From NCBI GenBank assembly GCA_051879015.1, contig JBJELF010000066.1, positions 1-16,256 on the forward strand: a stretch of 16,256 nucleotides of DNA. The letters run 5' to 3'. Origin of the DNA: JBJELF01 sp051879015 (lineage in GTDB: Bacteria > Bacillota > Clostridia > Lachnospirales > Lachnospiraceae). A model generated the notes under the pieces. That model was not told the origin of the DNA. It searched no databases and worked only from the letters and a program-made list of their open reading frames with translations. Below are positions 6,658 to 13,410 of the stretch, piece by piece. The first letter of the stretch is position 1. Every line of letters begins with the position of its first letter. A program made the position numbers and the translations under genes.

Positions 6658-7605
6658 ATGAAAATAGAACAATTAGGCATACATATTGTGGCAGCTGGTC
6701 GGGCACTTCCCAAAAAGGTTGTCAGCAATGAAGATTTGAGCCATATTGTGGAGACGAATGATGAATGGATTCGCACTAGGACGGGTATTTGTCAGCGATA
6801 TATTTGTGAAGAGGAGAGTTGCCAAAGTTTAGCTATTGAGGCAGCGAAAAAGGTACTGCAAAAAACAGAGATTAATCGAGAAGAGATTGGAGCAGTGGTT
6901 GTGGCGACTACTACTGCCGATTATGTATTTCCGTCCGTGGCATGTATGGTACAGAATGCGTTGGAGCTTTCAACTGAAGTAATTAGTTTTGACCTGAGTG
7001 CTGCGTGTTCAGGTTTTTTATATGGCTTAGAGGTATGTCGTGGCCTGCTGCTGACTGGAAGAAAAAAATATGCTTTATTAATTGGTTGTGAGCAGCTTTC
7101 TCGGATTACGGATTTTAAAGATAGAACTACCTGTGTCTTGTTTGGAGATGGTGCAGGTGCTGTTGTGTTGGAGTTGAGCGATGCTTTGTTTACTCATCGG
7201 GCATGGTCTGAAGGAAATGCGGATGCACTTTCTTGTAGAGGTGTCGGATATTCAGAAGCTTATATCAAGATGGATGGAAGCAGTGTGTTCAAATTTGCGG
7301 TGAAAGTAATTAAAGAGGGAATTGATGCCGTATTGGAGGATGCAGGGCTGACTATGGAGCAGATTGATTTTGTGGTGTGTCATCAGGCGAATCAGCGAAT
7401 CATTCAGCATATGCAGAAACAGTATCGTGGCTGTGAAAATAAATTTTATATTAATATAGGAAAATATGGCAACACTTCGGCGGCCAGCATTCCCATTGCC
7501 TTAGATGAGATGATGGAGGAGGGACTCTTAAAATCGGGCATGCGTATTATCTGTGTAGGATTTGGTGCTGGATTTACTTGGAGCAGTGCGTTGATTACGG
7601 TTTAG
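6658..7605 (+). CDS. fabH: Beta-ketoacyl-ACP synthase III
   Basis: The protein has 315 residues, the usual length. It condenses an acyl-CoA primer with malonyl-ACP to start each fatty acid. The Cys-His-Asn triad is visible as Cys117 (in DLSAACSGF), His242 (CHQANQRI) and Asn272 (GKYGNTSAAS). FGDGAGAVVLE near 162-172 is also a thiolase-fold hallmark. The ATG at 6616 is in frame, but GGAGGA (6647-6652) fits the ATG at 6658, so the shorter form is used. A small GCTGC/GCAGC hairpin (6628-6644) lies just before the ribosome binding site. Whether the enzyme prefers acetyl or branched primers cannot be read from sequence by eye. Confidence 0.95.
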   Translation: MKIEQLGIHIVAAGRALPKKVVSNEDLSHIVETNDEWIRTRTGICQRYICEEESCQSLAIEAAKKVLQKTEINREEIGAVVVATTTADYVFPSVACMVQNALELSTEVISFDLSAACSGFLYGLEVCRGLLLTGRKKYALLIGCEQLSRITDFKDRTTCVLFGDGAGAVVLELSDALFTHRAWSEGNADALSCRGVGYSEAYIKMDGSSVFKFAVKVIKEGIDAVLEDAGLTMEQIDFVVCHQANQRIIQHMQKQYRGCENKFYINIGKYGNTSAASIPIALDEMMEEGLLKSGMRIICVGFGAGFTWSSALITV

Positions 7606-7624
7606 CAAAAGGAGAAACAAAAAA

Positions 7625-8560
7625 ATGAAATTAAATGAGTTATTGGGCATTAAATATCCTTTTATTCAAGGTGGTATGGCAAATATTGCAACAGGAAGCT
7701 TTGCCGCAGCTGTTTCCAACGCCGGTGGCTTAGGTTTGGTGGGCGCAGGCGGTATGAGTGTTGATATGCTGAGAGAAAATATTCGTCTGTGTAAAAGCTT
7801 AACGGATCAGCCTTTTGGTGTTAATTTAATGTTAATGCATCCTCAAATTGATGAGATGGCTCAGATTGTCATAGATGAGGGAGTTAAAATTGTCACAACG
7901 GGTGCAGGAAGTCCAAGAAAATATATAAAGGCATGGAAAGAGGCAGGTATTTTTGTGATGCCTGTGATTCCAAGTGTGTTTTTGGCACAGAAGATGGAAG
8001 AGGCAGGAGCTGACGCAGTGATCGCTGAGGGAACAGAAAGTGGTGGTCATGTAGGTGAAATGACAACTATGGCACTGGTACCTCAGGTAGTTGATGCCGT
8101 TTCCATTCCGGTGATTGCAGCTGGAGGTATTGCAAATGGAAGACAGCTGGCGGCAGCTTTTGCGTTGGGAGCTTGTGGTGTCCAGATGGGTACCTGCCTG
8201 TTGGTATCACAGGAGTGTCCAGTGCATCCTGCTTACAAGGAGGCGGTATTGAATGCAAAAGATACCGATACCATTGTGACTGGGCGAATTACTGGTACAC
8301 CAGTGCGTATTTTAAAAAATGCTATGGCTCGTGAGTATGTGAAGCAGGAGAAAGCGGGCGCGGATAAGATGGAACTGGAAAAATTTACATTAGGTTCTCT
8401 CCGAAGAGCTGTGTTTGAAGGGGATGTAAAGACAGGTTCTGTGATGGCTGGACAGGTAGCCGGACAATTAAATAAAATTCAGCCAATTAAGAATATTTTT
8501 GAAGATATGTATGGAGAGTATTGTGAAACGGTGAAGCAGTTGTCAGGAGATTTACAGTAA
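7625..8560 (+). CDS. fabK: Enoyl-ACP reductase II, FMN-dependent
   Basis: The protein has 311 residues with a TIM-barrel FMN fold of the nitronate monooxygenase/FabK family. It reduces trans-2-enoyl-ACP in the last step of each elongation cycle. Visible signatures are YPFIQGGMANI at the N-terminus, the AGGLGLVG loop near 33-40, EGTESGGHVGE with the conserved His142, and the phosphate-binding PVIAAGGIANGRQLA followed by GACGVQMGT. Nitronate monooxygenases share the fold, but the position between fabH and fabD inside this operon supports FabK. No fabI gene is present, so this is probably the main enoyl reductase; known FabK enzymes are naturally insensitive to triclosan. AAAGGAG (7609-7615) precedes the start. 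Confidence 0.94.
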   Translation: MKLNELLGIKYPFIQGGMANIATGSFAAAVSNAGGLGLVGAGGMSVDMLRENIRLCKSLTDQPFGVNLMLMHPQIDEMAQIVIDEGVKIVTTGAGSPRKYIKAWKEAGIFVMPVIPSVFLAQKMEEAGADAVIAEGTESGGHVGEMTTMALVPQVVDAVSIPVIAAGGIANGRQLAAAFALGACGVQMGTCLLVSQECPVHPAYKEAVLNAKDTDTIVTGRITGTPVRILKNAMAREYVKQEKAGADKMELEKFTLGSLRRAVFEGDVKTGSVMAGQVAGQLNKIQPIKNIFEDMYGEYCETVKQLSGDLQ

Positions 8561-8689
8561 ACGGATATGCCTGTTTCGTAGCTATTATCAAACATAAATG
8601 CTGACTGCTCCGTGATAGCATGGAAGGAGTAGTTTGTGCTGTTCCTTTTCTGTCATGCAGCAGGACATAGAAGGATGGAAAGGAGAAAC
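8561..8689 (+). other. Longer intercistronic gap between fabK and fabD with hairpin potential
   Basis: This 129-nt gap has no convincing gene. ACTGCTCC (8604-8611) can pair with GGAGTAGT (8626-8633), with one G-U pair and a 14-nt loop. No T run follows. A 16-residue ORF (8620-8670) has no recognisable content. The stem may be a processing or stability element in the polycistronic mRNA. Confidence 0.35.
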
Positions 8690-9607
8690 ATGATTTTTTT
8701 ATATGCAGGTCAGGGCAGTCAAAAAGTAGGTATGGGTGCCGATTTTTATAGAGAATATGAAGAATATCGTAAAATTGCTCAGTTAGCTGTGTTGGATTTT
8801 GACAGTCGCAGATTGATGGAGGAAGGTCCGCAGGAGCAATTGTCGCAGACTGAGTATACTCAGCCATGTATGGCAATTTTTGCTGCTGGTGTAACAGAAA
8901 TTTTGAAAAAACATGGAATTGTTCCAACAGGAGCTTGTGGATTAAGTTTGGGCGAATATGGAGCTCTGTATGCGGCAGGTGTAATGGATGCGAAGGCTTA
9001 TATTGAGATTTTGGCATTTCGAGGAAAGGCCATGGCAGAGGCTGCTAAAGGAACTCATTGCTGTATGAGTGCCATCCTGGGCTTGAATGCTGAGGATGTG
9101 GAGCTTGGCTGCGAGGTGGGAAAAGAAAAAGGTTTTGTGACGGTGGCTAATTATAATTGTCCAAAGCAGTATGTTATCTGCGGTGAGAAGGAGGCTGTGG
9201 CTGCAGCGGAAGCTTATCTTAAAGGAAAGGGTGCTAAGCGCTGTGTCAGACTGCAGGTCAGCGGACCATTTCATACAAAATATATGGCACCGGCAGGAAA
9301 AGCTCTGAGAGAGTACATGCAAAATTTCCAATTTAATAAACCACAGATTCCGGTGACTCTCAATGTGACAGGAGATTTTTATCAGGAAAATCAAGATTTG
9401 AGAGAATTGTTGGTGCAGCAGGTTCAGAGCAGTGTTCATTTGGAACAGGATTTGATGAAATTTTTGGATGCCGGCGAAGATACTTTTGTAGAGATTGGGC
9501 CAGGCAATGCACTGACGGGATTTTTGAAGAAAATTGCAAAAGAGAGAAAGCAGAATTTGACTGTGTATTCCATTGAGACGGTGGAAGATTTAAAAAAACT
9601 TTTATAA
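8690..9607 (+). CDS. fabD: Malonyl-CoA:ACP transacylase
   Basis: The enzyme has 305 residues and transfers malonyl from CoA to AcpP. The N-terminus carries the GQGSQ motif (7-11). The nucleophile elbow is GLSLGE with Ser86, and Arg111 and His195 (in GPFHTKYM) complete the usual active-site set. EIGPGNALTGFL near the C-terminus is also typical. The elbow has Leu where most FabD enzymes have His (GHSLGE); the essential Ser is kept, so activity is expected. The frame is open upstream, but AAGGAG immediately before the ATG at 8690 and the start of the conserved sequence (MIFLYAGQGSQ) fix the start. A 140-nt structured gap follows. Confidence 0.95.
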   Translation: MIFLYAGQGSQKVGMGADFYREYEEYRKIAQLAVLDFDSRRLMEEGPQEQLSQTEYTQPCMAIFAAGVTEILKKHGIVPTGACGLSLGEYGALYAAGVMDAKAYIEILAFRGKAMAEAAKGTHCCMSAILGLNAEDVELGCEVGKEKGFVTVANYNCPKQYVICGEKEAVAAAEAYLKGKGAKRCVRLQVSGPFHTKYMAPAGKALREYMQNFQFNKPQIPVTLNVTGDFYQENQDLRELLVQQVQSSVHLEQDLMKFLDAGEDTFVEIGPGNALTGFLKKIAKERKQNLTVYSIETVEDLKKLL

Positions 9608-9619
9608 CTCTTCCTTTAG

Positions 9620-9707
9620 ATGATATCAGGGTCAGAATGCCTTTTGACCCTAACATCATTAGATGGAACATCGGTTTGACTGAAAATCAGTCGAAAACAG
9701 ATTGTTT
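9620..9707 (+). promoter_or_regulatory. Three consecutive hairpins between fabD and fabG
   Basis: Hairpin one pairs AGGGTCA (9628-9634) with TGACCCT (9645-9651), extended by ATGAT/ATCAT (9620-9624 and 9655-9659) across a small internal loop. Hairpin two pairs GACTGA (9678-9683) with TCAGTC (9687-9692), with further wobble pairs outside. A weaker third stem pairs AAACA (9695-9699) with TGTTT (9703-9707). None is followed by a T run, so simple termination is unlikely. They may protect or process the mRNA, or tune expression between fabD and fabG. Confidence 0.5.
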
Positions 9708-9747
9708 GGCAGAATAGTGTTAGAGATGATTTAAGAGAGGAAATTTC

Positions 9748-10491
9748 ATGGAAAGAAGAAAATTGGCTTTGGTGACAGGCGGCAGCCGAGGAATCGGCAG
9801 AGCCATCTGTGTGCGATTGGCCAAAGCGGGCATGGATATTGTGTTTAACTATCAAAATGGAGTAGATGCAGCGAAAGAAACGGTAGCGCTGTGTGAGCAA
9901 GAAGGCGTGCAAGCCTACAGCATTTTGGCAGATGTGAGCCAGTCTGACAAGTGTGATGAACTAGTACGCGAGGCATTGAAGTTAGGCAGCGGAAAAATTG
10001 ATGTGTTGGTCAATAATGCTGGCATTACTCGTGATAACTTAATTTTGCGAATGACGGACAAAGATTTAGACGATGTAATCAATGTCAATTTGAAGGGAAG
10101 TTTTTATATGATGCGAGCTGTGTCGAAAGTTATGCTTAAGCAGCGCTCAGGTTCTATTATTAACATGAGCAGTGTTGTAGGTGTGATGGGAAATGCAGGT
10201 CAGGTTAATTACAGCGCCAGCAAAGCGGCTGTTATTGGAATGACCAAATCCTTGGCCAGAGAGTTGGCTCCTAGAAAAATCCGTGTCAATGCAGTGGCAC
10301 CAGGCATGATTGAGACTGATATGACGTCGGTTTTAACCGATAAGACAAAGGAACAGATCTTAACCTCCATTCCTTTTGGGCAGATGGGTCAGGCAGAAGA
10401 TGTGGCAAATATGGTTGCTTTTTTGGCAGGTGAAGAGAGCAGGTATATTACTGGACAGGTTATTTGTGTGGACGGAGGAATGGCAATATGA
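9748..10491 (+). CDS. fabG: 3-oxoacyl-ACP reductase
   Basis: The protein has 247 residues and is a classical short-chain dehydrogenase that uses NADPH to reduce 3-ketoacyl-ACP. The cofactor motif TGGSRGIG is at 10-17, NNAG at 89-92 and structural Asn114 in NVNLKG. The catalytic Ser lies in MSSVVG (141-142), with Tyr155 and Lys159 in YSASK. The C-terminus ends in VDGGMAI, typical of FabG. The start ATG at 9748 follows AGAGAGGAAA. Its stop overlaps the fabF start (ATGA), and the fabF ribosome binding site lies within its last codons, so the two are translationally coupled. Confidence 0.97.
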   Translation: MERRKLALVTGGSRGIGRAICVRLAKAGMDIVFNYQNGVDAAKETVALCEQEGVQAYSILADVSQSDKCDELVREALKLGSGKIDVLVNNAGITRDNLILRMTDKDLDDVINVNLKGSFYMMRAVSKVMLKQRSGSIINMSSVVGVMGNAGQVNYSASKAAVIGMTKSLARELAPRKIRVNAVAPGMIETDMTSVLTDKTKEQILTSIPFGQMGQAEDVANMVAFLAGEESRYITGQVICVDGGMAI

Positions 10492-11729
10492 AAAAACGTG
10501 TAGTGATTACGGGTATGGGAGCGGTTACCCCCATTGGAAATGATGTAGCATCTATGTGGAAGGCTGTTCAGGCTGGCGAGTGCGGCATTGGACCAATTAC
10601 TCACTATGATACCAGTGACCGCAAAGTAAAGCTGGCGGGCGAAGTAAAAAATTTTACACCAGAAAAATTTTTGGATAAGCGTGAAGTACGCAAAATGGAC
10701 CGTTTCACTCAGCTTGCTCTGGTGGCAGCAAAGGAAGCGATGATGGATGCTGCTCTCAACATGGAAGCGACGGACGCTGATCGTTGTGGAATTATTGTCT
10801 CCAGCGGAATCGGTGGTCTTGACACTATTGAGAAAGAATGTGTCAAGGGATTGCAGAAGGGGTATGACCGTATTTCTCCTCATTTTATTCCAATGGTCAT
10901 TGAAAATATGGCGGCGGGACGAATTGCTATTGAAGTTGGTTTTCATGGTGTGTGTACCAGTGCTGTGACTGCTTGTGCCAGCGGAACCAATGCAGTGGGT
11001 GATGCTTTTCGTCAGATTCGTGACGGATATCAGGATGTGATGCTTTGTGGTGGTGCAGAAGCTAGTATTACTTCTTTAGGGATTGGCGGTTTTACTTCTC
11101 TAAAAGCACTCAATGAGACAGACGATCCAGAGCGTGCATCCATTCCATTTGACAAGGAGCGCAACGGTTTTGTTATGGGAGAGGGTGCAGGTATTTTGAT
11201 TTTGGAAGAATATGAACATGCTAAGGCTCGCAATGCTAAGATATATTGTGAAGTAATCGGATATGGTGCAAATTGTGATGCTCACCATGTGACTGCGCCT
11301 TTAGAGGATGGAAGTATGGCTGCCAAATGCATGGAACTTGCCTTAAAAGATGGAAATGTAGATCCAAGTCAAGTAGACTATATCAATGCTCATGGTACTT
11401 CTACCAAGTTAAATGATGCAGGTGAAACTAAGGCGATTCATCGTGCCTTTGGTGACCATGCAGCTAAGTTGATGGTTAGCTCCACAAAATCGATGACAGG
11501 ACATTTATTGGGAGCCAGCGGTGCTGTAGAAGCCATTATCACTGCTTTGAGCGTAAAAAATGATTTTGTGCCAGCAACGATTCACTATCAGGTACCGGAT
11601 GAGGAGTGTGATTTGGATATTGTGCCAAACGTGGGAAGAAATACCCTGGTGCGCTATGCGATTTCCAATTCTTTAGGCTTTGGCGGTCACAATGCTTCCG
11701 TACTGTTTGGAAAATTGAGTGAAAAGTAA
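10488..11729 (+). CDS. fabF: Beta-ketoacyl-ACP synthase II
   Basis: The protein has 413 residues and is the elongating condensing enzyme of the pathway. Catalytic Cys163 lies in TACASGTNAVG, His302 in NAHGTST and His339 in TGHLLGASG, with Lys334 in STKSMTGH; these closely match the E. coli FabF numbering. ISNSLGFGGHNAS near the C-terminus is also characteristic. The ATG at 10488 overlaps the fabG stop and has GGAGG (10474-10478) nine bases upstream. It is the only elongating synthase in the cluster; no fabB, fabA or fabM is present, so how unsaturated fatty acids arise, if they do, is not evident here. Confidence 0.97.
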   Translation: MKKRVVITGMGAVTPIGNDVASMWKAVQAGECGIGPITHYDTSDRKVKLAGEVKNFTPEKFLDKREVRKMDRFTQLALVAAKEAMMDAALNMEATDADRCGIIVSSGIGGLDTIEKECVKGLQKGYDRISPHFIPMVIENMAAGRIAIEVGFHGVCTSAVTACASGTNAVGDAFRQIRDGYQDVMLCGGAEASITSLGIGGFTSLKALNETDDPERASIPFDKERNGFVMGEGAGILILEEYEHAKARNAKIYCEVIGYGANCDAHHVTAPLEDGSMAAKCMELALKDGNVDPSQVDYINAHGTSTKLNDAGETKAIHRAFGDHAAKLMVSSTKSMTGHLLGASGAVEAIITALSVKNDFVPATIHYQVPDEECDLDIVPNVGRNTLVRYAISNSLGFGGHNASVLFGKLSEK

Positions 11730-11783
11730 GGAAAATCAAGAGTAATGTTAATGAAATTGCCCAGATTTGGAAAGGAATAAAAA

Positions 11784-12218
11784 ATGCAGTTAAATTCAAA
11801 TGAAATTCAAGAGATTTTGCCTCATCGATATCCATTTTTGCTGGTAGACCGCATTACAGAGTGTGTGCCAGGACAGATGGCACAGGGAATTAAATGTGTC
11901 TCCGTCAATGAGATGCAGTTTTGTGGTCATTTTCCACAGAAGCATGTAATGCCCGGTGTATTGATTTTGGAGGCTTTGGCTCAGACTGGAGCAGTGGCTA
12001 TTTTGACTGAGGAGGAGAATAAAGGTAAGATTGTATTGTTCGGCGGTATCAAGTCAGCGAAATTCAAGAGACAGATTGTGCCTGGCGATGTAGTGAAGCT
12101 CGAATGTGAGCTGACAAACAAAAAAGGCGGTGTGGGGATTGGTAAGGCTGTGGCATCGGTGGATGGAGAAATTGCCGTTACAGCGGAACTTTTGTTTGCA
12201 ATTGACCAAAAAAGTTGA
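11784..12218 (+). CDS. fabZ: 3-hydroxyacyl-ACP dehydratase
   Basis: The protein has 144 residues and a single hot-dog domain. It dehydrates 3-hydroxyacyl-ACP to the trans-2-enoyl form. It begins NSNEIQEILPHRYPFLLVDRI, and the active-site pair is His49 (CGHFP) and Glu63 (PGVLILEALAQ), matching the FabZ family and lacking FabA features. AAAGGAA lies just before the start, in a 54-nt gap after fabF. In streptococcal clusters this gene lies between accB and accC; here it closes the enzyme-coding part of the operon, directly before the MarR regulator. Confidence 0.96.
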   Translation: MQLNSNEIQEILPHRYPFLLVDRITECVPGQMAQGIKCVSVNEMQFCGHFPQKHVMPGVLILEALAQTGAVAILTEEENKGKIVLFGGIKSAKFKRQIVPGDVVKLECELTNKKGGVGIGKAVASVDGEIAVTAELLFAIDQKS

Positions 12219-12249
12219 TATACTGATAGCATAGGGGGGAGAGTGTACT

Positions 12250-12687
12250 ATGCTTCAGGATTCATTTCAAAGGGTTTATAATAAATTTAAATTACATTTT
12301 TATCAGAAAGTTTTTGAGCGTTGGCAGGATAGAGAAGCCTCTTTGACTACAGTGGAGACTTTCTGTATGGAAATTATTTATGCTGCAAAAAATCCAACGA
12401 TTAATGAGTTTGCGAAATTGGCCAACTTATCTTCGCCAAACGCAGCTTATAAGGTCAATAATCTTATCAAGAAGGGATACCTTCAAAAGATTCAGTCGCA
12501 GGATGATAAGAGAGAGTATCATTTGGAAGTGACGCAGAAATATCTTAATTACTATAATATCAGTTATCAGTATATGCAGACTGTGATGGAGCGTATTCAA
12601 GAGCGGTTTTCGCCAGAAGAATTGCAGATGATAGAACATATTCTTGATGTTATGAGTGAGGAATTGATGCCAGAAATTGAGCTGTAA
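12250..12687 (+). CDS. MarR-family transcriptional regulator, FabT-like
   Basis: The protein has 145 residues with a central winged helix-turn-helix (about 30-100). The segment PTINEFAKLANLSSPNAAYKVNNLIKKGYL reads as the helix-turn-helix, and QDDKREYHLEVT as the wing with the Asp-Lys-Arg typical of MarR. Flanking helices would form the dimer interface. A strong purine-rich site (AGGGGGGAGAG, about 12232-12242) precedes the ATG. It lies 31 bases after fabZ, probably in the same transcript; a weak internal promoter (TTTGCA 12195, TATACT 12219) is possible. Streptococcal FabT, also MarR-type and encoded in the fab cluster, represses the pathway with acyl-ACP as corepressor. By analogy this protein likely binds the palindromes at 2753-2789. 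The fab role is inferred from context. Confidence 0.85.
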   Translation: MLQDSFQRVYNKFKLHFYQKVFERWQDREASLTTVETFCMEIIYAAKNPTINEFAKLANLSSPNAAYKVNNLIKKGYLQKIQSQDDKREYHLEVTQKYLNYYNISYQYMQTVMERIQERFSPEELQMIEHILDVMSEELMPEIEL

Positions 12688-12712
12688 GAAATATTGTGAA
12701 TGTGCTCTGCAG

Positions 12713-12731
12713 TTCGAATGATGCATTCGAA
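12713..12731. repeat. Perfect 8-3-8 palindrome after the regulator gene
   Basis: TTCGAATG (12713-12720) and CATTCGAA (12724-12731) are exact complements around an ATG spacer. It lies 25 bases after the MarR stop and 30 bases before a second, larger hairpin. No T run follows, so it may be an RNA stem protecting the transcript end or a DNA-binding site. Confidence 0.5.
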
Positions 12732-12760
12732 ATTAAGTGTATTGTAAATAATTTATGATG

Positions 12761-12798
12761 AATTCAGCCAGCTATCTTGTGTTTTAGCTGGCTGAATT
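12761..12798 (+). terminator. Terminator-like hairpin at the end of the fatty acid operon
   Basis: AATTCAGCCAGCTA (12761-12774) is perfectly complementary to 12785-12798, a 14-bp stem with a 10-nt loop. The following sequence (GTTGTGCTT) is only moderately T-rich. Its place between the MarR gene and the sigma factor gene supports a terminator that may be partial. Confidence 0.7.
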
Positions 12799-12820
12799 GT
12801 TGTGCTTATAAAAAAGTTTT

Positions 12821-12850
12821 TGTAACGTTTTGCAATATTATGGCTCTAAC
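12821..12850 (+). promoter_or_regulatory. Candidate ECF-type promoter of the sigma factor operon
   Basis: TGTAACGTTTT (12821-12831) resembles the AAC-containing -35 element of ECF sigma promoters, and TCTAA (12845-12849) could be the -10. ECF factors commonly transcribe their own genes, so this may be an autoregulatory promoter. A small ACATTG/CAATGT stem (12871-12888) lies in the resulting leader. The remaining bases between 12688 and 12921 show nothing else. Confidence 0.4.
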
Positions 12851-12921
12851 AGATGAGATACGAAACAAGGACATTGTTCGGGCAATGTACAAGTTAAGAA
12901 AAAGTAAGATGGGAGGCATAA

Positions 12922-13410
12922 ATGGCAGTATTTGAAGAGGTTTATGAGCAGTATGGTAAGCCTGTTTACCGATTTTTGCTGTCCCTCACAGGAGAACAAC
13001 ATATGGCAGAGGATCTCTTACAAGAGACCTTTTATCAGGCATTTTTACATATTGACCAGTTTGAAGGTCGCAGCAGCCTTTATACATGGCTGTGCCAAAT
13101 TGGAAAACATGCTTGGCTGAAGGAATGTCGGCGAGGTAAGCATTTTGATGGAGCAGAGTGGGAGAGTCATGCGCTGAAGTCAAGCAATGTTTCTGTGGAG
13201 GAGCAGCTAATACAAAAGGAGCAGTATCGACGGATTCGGCAGGCTGTGTATCATTTGAAAGAGCCCTATCAGGGTGTGTTTATTATGCATGTTTTTGGCG
13301 AATTGAAGCTAAAAGAAATTGCTTTGACTTACGAAAAGACGGAGAGCTGGGCGCGGGTAACTTATCATCGGGCTAGGGCTATGATTTTGCAGGAGGTGGA
13401 AGGCGAATGA
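12922..13410 (+). CDS. ECF-subfamily RNA polymerase sigma factor
   Basis: The protein has 162 residues, with region 2 at about 8-75 (VYRFLLSLTG, then AEDLLQETFYQAFLHIDQF, then SSLYTWLCQIGKHAWLKECRR) and region 4 at about 105-158 (FIMHVFGELKLKEIALTYEKTESWARVTYHRAR). Regions 1 and 3 are absent, as in ECF factors. It would direct core polymerase to a small regulon, usually for envelope or antimicrobial-peptide stress. A GGGAGG site (12911-12916) precedes the start. Its stop overlaps the start of the next gene by four bases (ATGA), the normal arrangement for a sigma factor and its anti-sigma factor. Confidence 0.93.
   Translation: MAVFEEVYEQYGKPVYRFLLSLTGEQHMAEDLLQETFYQAFLHIDQFEGRSSLYTWLCQIGKHAWLKECRRGKHFDGAEWESHALKSSNVSVEEQLIQKEQYRRIRQAVYHLKEPYQGVFIMHVFGELKLKEIALTYEKTESWARVTYHRARAMILQEVEGE

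Noticed and set aside
8487..9017. Long open frame on the minus strand across fabK and fabD
   Set aside because: It is antisense to clearly real enzymes, has no recognisable domain and no ribosome binding site.
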